From positions 1,922,001 through 1,986,000 of the forward strand of contig NC_007651.1 in NCBI RefSeq assembly GCF_000012365.1: a DNA stretch of 64,000 nt, in the 5' to 3' direction. Of this stretch, positions 48,268-58,436 are shown piece after piece; position 1 is the first letter of the stretch; every line of letters starts with the position of its first letter. The translations under genes and the position numbers were made by a program. This DNA comes from Burkholderia thailandensis E264. GTDB taxonomy: Bacteria; Pseudomonadota; Gammaproteobacteria; Burkholderiales; Burkholderiaceae. The notes beneath the pieces are model-generated. The model saw only the letters and a program-made list of their open reading frames with translations. It was not told where the DNA came from and ran no database searches.

Positions 48268-49440
48268 TCAAACCACGTTCCGCTCGATAATCGGCCGGCC
48301 TTCGAGCACGCGCGCGAAGCCTAGCGGCGAAAGATCGAGCGACGTGTACCGTCCGTGCACGATCAGCTCGGCAACGCCGCGCCCCGTCGCCGGCCCCTGC
48401 TGCAGCCCGTGCCCGGAGAAGCCGTTCGCGAAGATGCAGTTGTCGACGTCCGGGTGCGGCCCGATGATCGCGTTCTGGTCGAGCACGTTGTACTCGTAGT
48501 AGCCGGACCAGCTGCGCGTGACCCGCAGCGCCTCGAACTGCGGCACGCGGTGCGCGAGCGTCGGCCAGATCAGGTCGTCGAAGAGCGCATGGTCGATGTC
48601 GTCGAGCGGCAGGTCGTCGAAATCGCGCTCGGGCGGCGGCGCCGCGCCGCAGATGAACGATGCGCCTTCCGGCCGGAAGTAGACGCCGCTCGGATCGATG
48701 ACGAGCGGGCAGCGCGGCAGCGCGGCGGGCGAGCTCACGTTGAAGATGCTGCGGCGGCGCGCGCGCACCGGCAGATCGACGCCGACGAACGCCGCGACCG
48801 AACGCGCCCACGGCCCCGCCGCGTTGACGAGCGCGTCGCAGTCGAACGTGCGGCCGTCGGCCGTCAGCAGTTGCGTGACGCGCCGCCCGTCGACGCGTGC
48901 GCCCGTCACTTCGGCGCTCACGTATTGCGCGCCGAGCGCGCGCGCCTTCCTGCGCAACGCCTGCACGAGCCCGTAGCCGTCGAACCAGCCTTCGCCGCGC
49001 TCGCCGTGGCAGCCGGCCGCGAGATCGCCGACGGCAAGCCACGGGAACGTCGCGGCGAGCGCGTCGCGCGGCAGATAGCGGATCTGCGCGCCGAGCGATG
49101 TCTGCAGCACGTGGTTCTCGCGCAGCGCCGCGTCGCCTGCCGGCGTCGCGAGAAAGAGGTATCCGCCTTCGTGCAGATCGATCGACGGGCGTTCGCCGTC
49201 GACCGCGAGCCGCTCGCCGAGCGAGCGCAGGAACTCGATCCCGAAGAGCGACATCCGGATCGACAGCGGCGTCGAGAACTGCTGGCGGATCGACGCCGCG
49301 GACAGCGCGGACGACGCGCGCGCATAGGTCGGATCGCGCTCGATCACGGTCACGGCGATGCCCGGATCGAGCGTGCGCAGGAAATAGGCGGTCGCGCTGC
49401 CGATGACGCCGCCGCCGACGATGACGACTTTCGATTGCAT
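48268..49440 (-). CDS. FAD-dependent oxidoreductase (DAO family)
   Basis: A 390-residue flavoprotein with the dinucleotide-binding motif VVIVGGGVIGSATAYFL at the N-terminus, LSAASIRQQFSTPLSIRMSL after it, DALVNAAGPWARSVAAFVG in the middle and NGFSGHGLQQGPATGRGVAE near the end, as in sarcosine/D-amino-acid/glycine oxidase-like enzymes. It probably oxidises an amine or amino acid. About 100 bases upstream is a gene for an amino-acid-type binding protein in the same direction, so a joint role in amino-acid use is plausible. Confidence 0.9.
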   Translation of the reverse strand: MQSKVVIVGGGVIGSATAYFLRTLDPGIAVTVIERDPTYARASSALSAASIRQQFSTPLSIRMSLFGIEFLRSLGERLAVDGERPSIDLHEGGYLFLATPAGDAALRENHVLQTSLGAQIRYLPRDALAATFPWLAVGDLAAGCHGERGEGWFDGYGLVQALRRKARALGAQYVSAEVTGARVDGRRVTQLLTADGRTFDCDALVNAAGPWARSVAAFVGVDLPVRARRRSIFNVSSPAALPRCPLVIDPSGVYFRPEGASFICGAAPPPERDFDDLPLDDIDHALFDDLIWPTLAHRVPQFEALRVTRSWSGYYEYNVLDQNAIIGPHPDVDNCIFANGFSGHGLQQGPATGRGVAELIVHGRYTSLDLSPLGFARVLEGRPIIERNVV

Positions 49441-49538
49441 CGAAACTCCATGGGTTGGGCGCGATGCGCGCCGTTCGGGAAAGCGGCCGCGCGCGTGCAG
49501 CGCGTCGCGCGCGGCCTGCTCGAATCACGGGCGGCCGA

Positions 49539-50687
49539 TCAGCCTCCCTTCGTGACGATCGTCTGCCACGCGCCGTTCTTCACCTGATAGAGCGTGGACA
49601 TCCCGCTCTTGAGCGAGCCGTCGCCGCCGAACGAGATGCGGCCGGTGATGCCCTCGAAGTCGATTTTCTTCAGCGCGGGCCGATAGCCGTTCGGATCGGT
49701 CGAGCCTGCCGCCTGCATCGCCCTGATCGCGGCCCACGTCGCGTCGTAGCCGAATTGCGCGTACGACAGCACGTCGACGCCGAAGCGCTTCTTGAAGCGC
49801 GCCTCGAAATCCTTGCCCTGCGGCAACTGGTCGAGCGGGCGGCCGTATTCCCACGCCATCGCGCCTTCCGCGGCGGGGCCCGCGATCTTGATGAACTCGG
49901 CGTCCTTCACGCCGCCGCCGCCGACGAACTGCGCGTTCAGGCCGAGCTGCTTCATCTGCTTGATGAAGTTCGCCGCGAGCGAATCGAGGCCGCCGAAGAA
50001 GATCAGGTCGACGTTCTTGCTCTTGAGGCTCGTGATCTGCGCGCGAAAGTCGACGGCCTGGTTGTTCGTGTACTCGCGCGCGACGATCGCGCTGCCGGCG
50101 GCCTTCACCGCCTTGTCGAATTCGTCGGCTTCGCCCTGGCCGAACGCGGTGCGGTCGTCGACGATCGCGATGCGCTTCGCCTTCGTCACGTCGACCGCGT
50201 AGCGGCCCGCGTTGCCGGCGTTCTGGCCGTCGGTGGCGATCACCATGAAGACGTTCGCGAGCCCGCGCGACGTGATGACGGGATTCGTCGCGGCCGGATC
50301 GATGACGGGGATGCCCGCCTTGTCGTAGACGACCGACGCGGGAATCGTCGTCCCTGAATTGAAGTGGCCGACGACAACCGACACCTTCTTGTCGACGAGG
50401 CTTTGCGCGGCCTGCACGCCGATGCGCGGGTCGGCCTGGTCGTCCTCGACGACGAGCTCGAAGCGCGCGGGCTTGCCGCCGATCTTGACGTTTTGCGCGC
50501 GGGCGTCGTCGAGCGCGAGTTGCACGCCGTTTTGCAGATCCTTGCCGTAGCCCGCGTTGACGCCCGTGAGCGGCGCGGCGAAGCCGATCCTGACGGGCGT
50601 GTCGTCGGCGGCACGCGCGGCGCCGGTTGCGCCGCACGCGAATGCCGCGGCGAGGGCGAGGGAGGACAGTGACGAGCGGAGTCTCAT
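49539..50687 (-). CDS. Branched-chain amino acid-type ABC transporter substrate-binding protein
   Basis: The 382-residue protein has a signal peptide (SLSSLALAAAFACGATGAARA) and the Peripla_BP_6 pattern of LivJ/LivK proteins: VRIGFAAPLTGVNAGYGKDL, VVVGHFNSGTTIPASVVYD, FMVIATDGQNAGNAGRYAV and FGYDATWAAIRAMQAAGS. It binds Leu/Ile/Val or related substrates in the periplasm. No permease or ATPase genes are adjacent, so it must use components encoded elsewhere. The 5' neighbour region is 744 bases of non-coding DNA. Confidence 0.9.
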   Translation of the reverse strand: MRLRSSLSSLALAAAFACGATGAARAADDTPVRIGFAAPLTGVNAGYGKDLQNGVQLALDDARAQNVKIGGKPARFELVVEDDQADPRIGVQAAQSLVDKKVSVVVGHFNSGTTIPASVVYDKAGIPVIDPAATNPVITSRGLANVFMVIATDGQNAGNAGRYAVDVTKAKRIAIVDDRTAFGQGEADEFDKAVKAAGSAIVAREYTNNQAVDFRAQITSLKSKNVDLIFFGGLDSLAANFIKQMKQLGLNAQFVGGGGVKDAEFIKIAGPAAEGAMAWEYGRPLDQLPQGKDFEARFKKRFGVDVLSYAQFGYDATWAAIRAMQAAGSTDPNGYRPALKKIDFEGITGRISFGGDGSLKSGMSTLYQVKNGAWQTIVTKGG

Positions 50688-51431
50688 GTTCTTTCCTTGT
50701 AGCGATGCACGAACGGGATGCGAGTAGCGCGGATGCACAGGGCCGGCGCCGCGGCCCGCGTCGCGAGCCGCCGGAGCGGCGCCGGCTAACCGATTTATAG
50801 AAGGCCAAATTGGGCGAGTCTTGTTGATTTGCGGCGCATCGGATGCGGATTTGCGCATAGTCGCGCGGGGGCGGGAGCGGGCGCGAAACGGCGGGAACGC
50901 TCGGATTCCGCAGACTGTTGACGCGGCGCGCCGCGCGCGCATTCGTGCGCGCTTGCGGCGCATTGCGGCAGAACGACGGGAATCGGGCCCGACGGGAAAG
51001 CGTGCGCGGGCGATGGCATGGCGGGCGAGATGCGCCCATCGCTTGCGCCGCGCGCGCGGCGGATGCCTGTCGGCGGCAAGCGGCGAAACGGAGCGGGAGA
51101 GAAAAGCGAGAGATGGGGAGAAGGCGGAACGGCGGGAAGCAACACGATCGCGCCTGTATCGGGCTCGGGCGCCACGTCGCGAAACGCTGCCGATCCGCGC
51201 GCACGTGATCAGGGCGTTTCGATTGACGGATCGCTGGCGCGTGATCGGTCGATTGCGACGTGGCGCGGCGGGACGCGCGCGCCCCGCCGCGCGCTCGCCG
51301 GCGGCGCCGCGCGGTCATCGCTCGAGCGAGCTGTCGTGCGCTCGCCCGCCGCGCGGCCTTCGATCGTCCGCGCCCAGTCCGTCAGCCGCGTGCGCCGCCG
51401 AAGCGCCGCACGCGAGCGCACGGCGCGCCGC
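50688..51431. other. Long intergenic region without supported gene
   Basis: 744 GC-rich bases between the binding-protein gene and phospholipase C, both on the minus strand. The open frames here are Arg/Ala-rich and look like chance frames of high-GC DNA. An AT-richer patch at 50790-50850 is a reasonable place for the promoter of the binding-protein gene. No hairpin terminator was found for phospholipase C. Confidence 0.45.
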
Positions 51432-53534
51432 TCAGACCGTCGCGATCAGCGGATCGCTCGTGCTCGGCCGGCCCGTCTCGACGTGTCCCGCGAAGCGGCG
51501 CAGGAAGCCGTTCGGCGCGCCGTCGGAGACGGTCAGGTCGTACCAGCTGTGGCTGTCGCGCAGATCCCAGTAGTCGTTGATCCGCTGGCCGGGCTTCAGC
51601 TCGTAGACGCGCGGGCTTTCCTTGCCGTACGCGTTCGCGACTGTGAGCCGCACCGTCGCACGCCCGCGGTTCGACAGGCGCAGCGTGATGTTGCCGTTCG
51701 CGACGTCGTAGCCGTAGATCACTTCCGGGTTCGCGTTGAGGCCGAGCGCGGCCGCGGTCGAGCCGCGGAACTGGCAGAGGAAGCCGTTCGGACCGTACAC
51801 GGTCAGATCGTAGAGGCTCAGCGTGAGCGCCGTGCTCCACTCGTCGGACAGACGCTTGCGCGCTTCGACCGTGTACGCCCACGGACCGTCGACGCGATTG
51901 CCGGCCGTCACCTGGAACGCCGCGCCCGCCCGGCCCGTGTTCGCGAAGGTCAGCTTGAACTTGCCGGTCGACTGATCGATGCGGCCGAGCACGAAGAGCT
52001 CATACGGCAACGCGCGCGCGGCGCGCAGGCCCGCTTCCTGTTTCGGCATCGACTGCGCGACGGGCGGCACCGGCACGTAGCTCGGGTGGCGATTGCGATC
52101 GGGCGGCGCGTAGCCGCTCGTGTCGGGCAGTTGCGGCCAGCTGCCGTCCGGGCTCGAGAAGTTGAACGCGGACGTGAGATCGCCGCACACCGCGCGGCGC
52201 CACGGCGTCACGTTCGGCGCGCGCACCGGGTAGCGATCGTTGAAGCGCGCCTCGATGAATTGCAGCAGCGACGTGTGATCGAACGTCTGCGAGCAGACCC
52301 AGCCGCCCTTCGTCCACGGCGATACGACGAGCATCGGCACGCGCGGCCCGAGCCCGTACGGCCCAGCCATGTGCGCCGCGTCGCCCGGGAAGATCTCGCC
52401 CGCGGTCGACACCGTCGACAGCCCGTTGTCGCGCGATTGCGGCGCGAACGGCGGCGCGACGTGATCGAAGAAGCCGTCGTTCTCGTCGTACGTGATGAAG
52501 AGCGCGGTTTTGCTCCACACGTCCGGATTCGACGTCAGCGCCTTCAGCACCTGCTCGACGTACCACGCGCCGTAGTTCGCCGGCCAGTTCGGGTGCTCCG
52601 AATACGCTTCCGGCGCGCAGATCCATGACACCTGCGGCAGCGTGCCGTTCTTCACGTCCTGCTGCAACACGTCGAACAGGGTGCCGCCCGCGCTCACGTT
52701 CGTGCCCGTGCGCGCCTTGTCGTACAGCGGGCTGCCCGGCTGCGCGTTGCGGTACTGGTTGAAGTAGAGGAGCGCATTGTCGCCGTAGTTGCCGATGTAC
52801 GGGTTCTGCGTCCAGCCCCACGAGCCCGCCGCGTCGAGGCCCGTGCCGATGTCCTGATAGATCTTCCACGACACGCCGGCCTGCTCGAGCGTCTCCGGAT
52901 ACGTGCTCCAGCCGTAGCCGGCTTCCTCGTTGCCGAGCACCGGGCCGCCGCCCGCGCCGTCGTTGCCGACGTAGCCCGTCCACATGTAGTACCGGTTCGG
53001 GTCGGTCGAGCTCGGGATCGAGCAGTGGTACGCGTCGCAGATCGTGAACGCATCGGCGAGCTGGTAGTGGAACGGGATGTCGCCGCGTTCGAGGTACGCC
53101 ATCGTCGTCGTGCCCTTGTTCGCGATCCAGCGGTCGTAGCGCCCCTTGTTCCATGCGCCGTGCGTGTCCTGCCAGCCGTGCGGCAGGTCTTGCAGGAACT
53201 GCATGCCGAGATTCGATGCGTCCGGATGGAACGGCAGCAGCTCGGCCGGGCCGAGGAGCACCGGCTGATGGAACACCGGCTTGCCGTTCTGCAGCGTGAG
53301 CGGGCGCGGATCGCCGAAGCCGCGCACGCCGCGCAGCTTGCCGAAGTAATGGTCGAACGAGCGGTTTTCCTGCATCAGGATCACGATGTGCTCGACGTCG
53401 CGGATCGTGCCGGTGCGGCGGTTCGCGGGAATCGCGAGCGCTTCGCGGATCACAGGCGGAAAGAGTTGCAACGCGGCCGCGCCCGCCGTGCCGGCGGCGA
53501 GGCGCAGAAAGTCTCGGCGATTCTGATTCGTCAT
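51432..53534 (-). CDS. plcN: Secreted phosphocholine-type phospholipase C
   Basis: 700 residues. The Tat signal is QNRRDFLRLAAGTAGAAALQ with the twin arginines at residues 6-7. The phosphoesterase domain follows: HIVILMQENRSFDHYFGKLR, ITYDENDGFFDHVAPP and FDHTSLLQFIEARF hold the metal and catalytic residues of the PLC/acid phosphatase family. Two C-terminal DUF756 repeats (about residues 500-600 and 610-690) complete the Pseudomonas/Burkholderia PLC architecture. It cleaves phosphatidylcholine outside the cell. B. pseudomallei has several such enzymes; this location and length fit the one called Plc-1. The ATG at 53534 places RR near the start. Confidence 0.93.
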   Translation of the reverse strand: MTNQNRRDFLRLAAGTAGAAALQLFPPVIREALAIPANRRTGTIRDVEHIVILMQENRSFDHYFGKLRGVRGFGDPRPLTLQNGKPVFHQPVLLGPAELLPFHPDASNLGMQFLQDLPHGWQDTHGAWNKGRYDRWIANKGTTTMAYLERGDIPFHYQLADAFTICDAYHCSIPSSTDPNRYYMWTGYVGNDGAGGGPVLGNEEAGYGWSTYPETLEQAGVSWKIYQDIGTGLDAAGSWGWTQNPYIGNYGDNALLYFNQYRNAQPGSPLYDKARTGTNVSAGGTLFDVLQQDVKNGTLPQVSWICAPEAYSEHPNWPANYGAWYVEQVLKALTSNPDVWSKTALFITYDENDGFFDHVAPPFAPQSRDNGLSTVSTAGEIFPGDAAHMAGPYGLGPRVPMLVVSPWTKGGWVCSQTFDHTSLLQFIEARFNDRYPVRAPNVTPWRRAVCGDLTSAFNFSSPDGSWPQLPDTSGYAPPDRNRHPSYVPVPPVAQSMPKQEAGLRAARALPYELFVLGRIDQSTGKFKLTFANTGRAGAAFQVTAGNRVDGPWAYTVEARKRLSDEWSTALTLSLYDLTVYGPNGFLCQFRGSTAAALGLNANPEVIYGYDVANGNITLRLSNRGRATVRLTVANAYGKESPRVYELKPGQRINDYWDLRDSHSWYDLTVSDGAPNGFLRRFAGHVETGRPSTSDPLIATV

Positions 53535-54051
53535 GTTGTCGCTTCCTTGTTTTGGGGTGGGGCGAGACCGCCGGAGCGGCGGCGGCCGGAGGGAAGTTGG
53601 TCGCGATGCGTGATGCCGTCGTGCGCGGCAGCGCCGCCGCGCAACGCCGCCGGGAGGATATCGGGGAAACGGTGTCATCCGGATGAACGCGCGCGGGCAT
53701 GCGCGCGGATGCCGGCGCGCGCGTTCGGGCGCGATGGCGCGTGCAGCGCCGCTGCGGCGCGCGTGACGGCGCGGCGGGTACGGCTCGTCGCAAAGACGCG
53801 AGCGGGCGGGCGAAGGGCGCGGCCGTCGCGATAGCCGTGAGGCGTGCGACGAAAGCGACGAAAGCGAGAACGGCGAGAACGGCGAGAACGGCGAGAACGG
53901 CGAGAACGGCGAGAACGGCGAAGCGAGCGGCGGGCGCGGCGAGGCAAACGGAAGCCGCGAGAGCCGCGGTGGCGCTCCGCCCCGCGGCGGCCGAAACACA
54001 AGCGCGCGACGGGGCGTGCGGCTCAACACGCGGACCGTCGCGCGCCGCGCA
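53535..54051. other. Intergenic region upstream of phospholipase C, with 9-bp repeats
   Basis: 517 bases between the plcN start and the end of pdxY. It must contain the plcN promoter, which I could not pin down. The half nearer pdxY holds the six-copy 9-bp repeat and Arg/Ala-rich chance frames. No gene is supported. Confidence 0.5.
53868..53921. repeat. 9-bp tandem repeat, six copies
   Basis: Six perfect copies of GAACGGCGA, preceded by two copies of a related GCGACGAAA-type unit. The unit length is a multiple of three, but no gene is supported across it. Candidate VNTR. Confidence 0.9.
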
Positions 54052-54915
54052 TCAATCCGCGCCCGTGACCCACGCGCCGAACCACTCGCTCGGCTGCGCG
54101 ATCTCGTCCTGCGCGGCGACGAGCTCGAGCTCGTAGCGCCGCGCGTCGTAGGTCGCCTTGACGACCGCGTGCACGGCGGCGAGCGTGTGCTCGAACGCGG
54201 CGCGCACGCTGTCGCCGCGCAGCCGGCGTGCGACGAAGATCGCGCTCGTCAGGTCGCCGACGCCGACCGGGTGCCGCGGGAACGCATACAGCGGACGCTG
54301 GCCGATCCACGCTTCGGTTTCGGTGACGACGAGCATGTTGAAACGGTCGGCGGGGCTGTTGCGATCGTGCAGATGCTTGACGAGAATCAGCCGCGGGCCG
54401 CGGCGGATGATCGAGCGGCACGCTTCGACGGCCTCGGCCACCGTCTCGATGCGCTGTCCGGCGAGCTTTTGCAGCTCGCCGTGATTGGGCGCCATGCCGT
54501 CCGCGAGCTCCGGCAGCTCGGCGACGATGAATTCCTCGACGCCGGGCTCGGGCCGGATGCCGCCCGTCTGGCCCATTGCGGGATCGCAGAAGTACCACGC
54601 GTTCGGATTCGTCGCCTTCACGGTGCGCACGATCTCGACCGCCGCGCGCGCCTGCGCGGGCGAGCCGAGGAAGCCCGAGAGGACCGCGTCGCAGCGCTTG
54701 AGCGCGCCGATCGCGGCGATGCCGTCGACGAGTTGCTCCATCTTGGCCGCGTCGATCGCGCTGCCCGCCCAGTGGCCGTACTGCATGTGGTTCGACAACT
54801 GCACCGTGTTGAGCGGCCAGACGTTGACGCCGAGCCGTTGCATTGGAAACACTGCGGCGCTGTTGCCCGCATGTCCGTAGATGACATGCGACTGGATGCT
54901 GAGGACGTTTTTCAT
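54052..54915 (-). CDS. pdxY: Pyridoxal kinase
   Basis: The 287-residue ribokinase-fold enzyme begins [20 protein letters not shown], the PdxY/PdxK signature, and has the anion-hole motif [17 protein letters not shown] with the catalytic Asp. It phosphorylates pyridoxal in the vitamin B6 salvage pathway. Length is that of PdxY (287 in E. coli). The gene is single, divergent from the exported hydrolase gene, with 184 bases between starts. Confidence 0.95.
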   Translation of the reverse strand: MKNVLSIQSHVIYGHAGNSAAVFPMQRLGVNVWPLNTVQLSNHMQYGHWAGSAIDAAKMEQLVDGIAAIGALKRCDAVLSGFLGSPAQARAAVEIVRTVKATNPNAWYFCDPAMGQTGGIRPEPGVEEFIVAELPELADGMAPNHGELQKLAGQRIETVAEAVEACRSIIRRGPRLILVKHLHDRNSPADRFNMLVVTETEAWIGQRPLYAFPRHPVGVGDLTSAIFVARRLRGDSVRAAFEHTLAAVHAVVKATYDARRYELELVAAQDEIAQPSEWFGAWVTGAD

Positions 54916-55099
54916 GATCGAGTGTGCCTGCGCGCGGCGGGCTCGTCGGACTAGGTCGAACGATACATGACTTTCCCGCATTCGCGGAAACATCCGGTAA
55001 TACGGTGTCGGGGAGGCGTCAGCACGCCGAAAGTAAAATGGCGCGCGGCTTGCACGGACGTCGGGCGAGCCGCTTCCTTCACTCTTCCAGGCTTCGACG

Positions 55100-56389
55100 A
55101 TGGTCCAGATTCGCATGGTGTGGTTCGCGCGGCTCGCCGCAGTATCCGCTGCAGCGTCGATCGCGCAGACGCCGGCGTTTGCCGCTTCGCAGGCCTTCGT
55201 GCCGCAGGTCTTCGCTTCGCAGGCCGCCGCTTCGCAGGCCGCTGCTTCGCAGGTCAGGGCGGGCGCGCCGGCAGTGGCCGCGGCGCGCGCGATCGCGTCG
55301 GCAACCGCCGCTTCGGGCGTTGCCGCGAGCGCCGCGTCAATCGCAGCCGGGTCGCGGGCGGGTGCGTCCGCAGCCGTCGCCGGACCGGCGGGCGCCGCCG
55401 CGCGTGCGCAGTCCGACGGCCCCGCGTACGGCGCGGAACTGGAGGGTTTCGCGTACGCGTATCCGGTGCATCGCTACGCGTTCACGTCGCAGCGCGAGAC
55501 GCTGCAGATGGCGTATCTCGACGTGCGCCCCGAGCATCCGAACGGCCGCACTGTCGTGCTGCTGCACGGGAAGAATTTCTGCGCGGGAACCTGGGAGCAG
55601 ACGATCGACGCGCTCGCGAAGGCGGGCTACCGCGTCGTCGCGCCCGACCAGATCGGCTTTTGCAAGTCGACGAAGCCCGTGCGCTATCAATACAGCTTCC
55701 AGCAGCTCGCGCACAACACGCACGCGCTGCTCGAATCGATCGGCGTGAAGGAGGCGACGATCGTCGGCCATTCGACGGGCGGCATGCTCGCGGCGCGCTA
55801 CGCGCTGTTGTATCCGAAGGCCACGCGCCAGCTCGTGCTCGTCAACCCGATCGGCCTCGAGGACTGGAAGGCGCTCGGCGTGCCGCCGCTGTCGGTCGAC
55901 TACTGGTATGCGCGCGAGCTGAAGACGACCGCGGACGGCATTCGCCGCTACGAGCAGCGCACGTACTACGCGGGCGAGTGGTCGCCCGCCTACGAGCGCT
56001 GGGTGCAGATGCTCGCCGGCCTGTATCGCGGACCGGGGCGCGAAGCCGTCGCGTGGAATTCGGCGCTCGTCTACGACATGATCCTCACGCAGCCGGTGCT
56101 CTACGAGTTCGGCGCGATTCGGGTGCCGACGCTGCTCCTCATCGGCGACAAGGATACGACCGCGATCGGCAAGGACGTCGCGCCGCCCGACGTGCATGCG
56201 AAGCTCGGCCGCTATCCGGCGCTCGCGAAGCGCACGCAGGCGGCGATTCCGGGCGCGGTGCTCCACGAGTTCCCGGCGCTCGGTCACGCGCCGCAGATCC
56301 AGGACCCGGCGACGTTCCACAAGGCGCTGCTCGAGGGGCTCGCGGACGTGAAGCCGGACGCGCGCTCGGCGAGTTCGGCGAGCGAGTAG
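55100..56389 (+). CDS. Exported alpha/beta hydrolase with Ala-rich N-terminal spacer
   Basis: 429 residues. A signal peptide ([21 protein letters not shown]) is followed by about 85 residues of Ala/Ser/Gly-rich sequence with a five-residue repeat QAAAS, then the hydrolase domain from about residue 112. Catalytic elements are oxyanion [10 protein letters not shown], nucleophile GHSTGG, Asp in IGDKDT and His in LGHAPQIQD. Substrate is unknown; the fold includes esterases, haloalkane dehalogenases and epoxide hydrolases. It is likely periplasmic or secreted. The 3' side has short tandem repeats. Confidence 0.88.
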   Translation: MVQIRMVWFARLAAVSAAASIAQTPAFAASQAFVPQVFASQAAASQAAASQVRAGAPAVAAARAIASATAASGVAASAASIAAGSRAGASAAVAGPAGAAARAQSDGPAYGAELEGFAYAYPVHRYAFTSQRETLQMAYLDVRPEHPNGRTVVLLHGKNFCAGTWEQTIDALAKAGYRVVAPDQIGFCKSTKPVRYQYSFQQLAHNTHALLESIGVKEATIVGHSTGGMLAARYALLYPKATRQLVLVNPIGLEDWKALGVPPLSVDYWYARELKTTADGIRRYEQRTYYAGEWSPAYERWVQMLAGLYRGPGREAVAWNSALVYDMILTQPVLYEFGAIRVPTLLLIGDKDTTAIGKDVAPPDVHAKLGRYPALAKRTQAAIPGAVLHEFPALGHAPQIQDPATFHKALLEGLADVKPDARSASSASE

Positions 56390-56661
56390 GCGTTGGCGGC
56401 GGGGCGCGAGGGGGGGCGTTTTCACGCTCGTCGTGTCGTCCGCGGCGGGCCGGTGGGATTCGGGCAAGCAAATCGGCCGGGTGTTCGCGGTCCGTGAGGC
56501 TGCGGCCACGATGTATCGGGAGGCGCGCCTCCGCGCGGTCATCTTCGTTGCGGCGCCCGGCCCCCGCATTTACGTTGCGTGATTGTTCTCGCCCTTGCCG
56601 CCATCGTCGCCGGTTCGGACTCGGACGCACCGCCGACGCGCGGTCGCCTCACGCGGCGCCT

Positions 56662-56715
56662 GCCATCGCCATTGCCATTGCCATCGCCATTGCCATCGCC
56701 ATCGCCATCGTCATC
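56662..56715. repeat. 6-bp tandem repeat (GCCATY), nine copies
   Basis: Eight units of GCCATC or GCCATT followed by one GTCATC, in the gap between the hydrolase and the monooxygenase genes, whose 3' ends face each other. Confidence 0.9.
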
Positions 56716-56721
56716 GCGCCG

Positions 56722-56751
56722 CCCCCCGTCTTCCCCCCGTCTTCCCCCCGT
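56722..56751. repeat. 11-bp tandem repeat, nearly three copies
   Basis: CCCCCCGTCTT occurs at 56722 and 56733, and a third copy starting at 56744 runs into the stop codon of the monooxygenase gene (complement of 56751-56753). Confidence 0.8.
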
Positions 56752-57761
56752 CAACCTCCCGCCTCGTCGCGAAGCTCGTCGCGCACCTGCGCGGCGATCT
56801 CGTACGACCGCACCCTCGCGCCGTGATCGAAGATCTGCGCGGCGACGATCAGCTCGTCCGCGCCCGTCTGCGCGATCATCCGTCGCAGCCGCTCGCGCAC
56901 GGTGTCGCGCGAGCCGACCGCCGCGAACGACAGCGCGTGCGCGACGCTCGCCAGTTCCTGCTCGGTCGCGCCGAGCGCGTCGAGCGATTCGACGGGCGGC
57001 GGCAGTTGTCCGGGCGTGCCGCGCCGCAGATTCAGGAACTGCTGCTGAAGCGATGTGAAGAGGCGCCGCGCGTCGTCGTCGGTATCGGCGGCGAACACGT
57101 TCACGCCGACCATCGCATACGGCTTCGCGAGCGCCGCGGACGGGCGGAACTGCGCGCGGTACGCGTCGAGCGCGCGCATCAGGTAGTCCGGCGCGAAATG
57201 TGATGCGAACGCGAACGGCAGGCCGAGCATCGCGGCGAGTTGCGCGCTGAAGAGGCTCGAACCGAGCAGCCAGATCGGCACGTTCAGGCCCGCGCCCGGC
57301 ACCGCGCGCACGCGCTGGCCGGCGGCGGGCGCGGCGAAGTAGCGCTGCAGCTCGACGACATCGTCCGGGAACGAATCGGCGCTGCCGATCAGGTCGCGGC
57401 GCAGCGCGCGGGCCGTGATCTGATCGGTGCCGGGTGCGCGCCCGAGGCCGAGATCGATGCGGCCCGGGTACAGCGACGCGAGCGTGCCGAACTGCTCCGC
57501 GATCACGAGCGGCGCGTGGTTCGGCAGCATCACGCCGCCCGAACCGACACGGATCGTCTGCGTCGCGCCCGCGACATGGCCGATCACGACGGCGGTCGCG
57601 GCGCTCGCGATGCCCGGCATGTTGTGGTGCTCGGCGAGCCAATAGCGGCGATAGCCGAGGCGCTCGGCATGCCGGGCGAGGTCGACGGAGTGACGCAACG
57701 CCTGGGCGGCGTCGGCGCCGGCGGGGATCGGTGCGAGGTCGAGAACGGAAAACGGGATCAT
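56751..57761 (-). CDS. Luciferase-like FMN-dependent monooxygenase
   Basis: The 336-residue protein is of the LLM class: [60 protein letters not shown] and [16 protein letters not shown], the arrangement of the MsnO8/YhbW group. It probably oxidises a small substrate with reduced flavin. The start at 57761 gives the family N-terminus (MIPFSVLDL); upstream in-frame starts would add unrelated sequence. It is convergent with the hydrolase gene and divergent from the hpn operon. Substrate unknown. Confidence 0.9.
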   Translation of the reverse strand: MIPFSVLDLAPIPAGADAAQALRHSVDLARHAERLGYRRYWLAEHHNMPGIASAATAVVIGHVAGATQTIRVGSGGVMLPNHAPLVIAEQFGTLASLYPGRIDLGLGRAPGTDQITARALRRDLIGSADSFPDDVVELQRYFAAPAAGQRVRAVPGAGLNVPIWLLGSSLFSAQLAAMLGLPFAFASHFAPDYLMRALDAYRAQFRPSAALAKPYAMVGVNVFAADTDDDARRLFTSLQQQFLNLRRGTPGQLPPPVESLDALGATEQELASVAHALSFAAVGSRDTVRERLRRMIAQTGADELIVAAQIFDHGARVRSYEIAAQVRDELRDEAGG

Positions 57762-58436
57762 GGCGACGGCGGAACGAGTGGCATGGGGACGGAGCTCGGG
57801 CCCACGCGCGGCGCGGCCCGTCGATGATGCGTGGATGCAACAGACGGCGTCGATTGTGCCAAAGCGTTCCGGATCGCGTCGGAGGCCGCAAAGATATCCC
57901 TGAAGGCGACAGGGACGAAAAAGGGCGTCAACGTGACGCGGCACGGCGCGAAAGATTGTTCTGTAATAGACTGTAACGGTAAGAAATCAGGCGAAATACG
58001 CGACGATTCGACTCGAATATTTCACTGGCTACAAAAATCCACAGAAACCCTTACGTTTTGGACAGCATGCGTCCTGCAAAGCGCTTACGCTAACAATGGG
58101 GCAACTGCGCGGAAATTGGCCGTATCTGCGTGGATCTGCCGTTCAGAAACAGTGCTTTTCAACACGCGCGGCAAGCGTTGCCGGCTTGTCGCTGCTAAAA
58201 TTCGCGGCCTACACACCAATCGCGCTCACGGATTCCGTTCTAGTTCTCCCTGCGCTTGCCGCGAAAAGCCGCACGAGGAGCCTCGGGATAGCGGCCGCCA
58301 GGCCGGTTCCGGTGCGTTGCGCGTCGTTGAAAGTGCAAGCAAGTCAGAAAGGAGTTGGGATCGTGTTCGAAATCGTCCCCGCCGAAGCATCGCGCTCCCG
58401 TTTCGCCCGTCGCTCGATCGTCCGGGGGCGCGCGGC
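57762..58436. other. Leader/promoter region of the hopanoid operon
   Basis: 675 bases between divergent starts. A plus-strand frame in phase with hpnI runs through part of it but shows no family similarity. The stretch 57940-58110 is clearly AT-richer than the rest and is the best place for a promoter. No gene is supported. Confidence 0.45.

Noticed and set aside
50818..51573. Arg/Ala-rich open frames upstream of the binding-protein gene
   Set aside because: Composition typical of chance frames in GC-rich non-coding DNA and no ribosome site or motif.
53699..54136. An open frame coding ARTARTART-like repeats across the 9-bp tract
   Set aside because: The period is an artefact of a 9-bp DNA repeat; the frame overlaps pdxY antisense and lacks flanking coding signal.
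57831..58436. A long in-frame N-terminal extension of hpnI
   Set aside because: The added 200 residues have no similarity to HpnI or other families, and the ATG at 58437 matches the family start.
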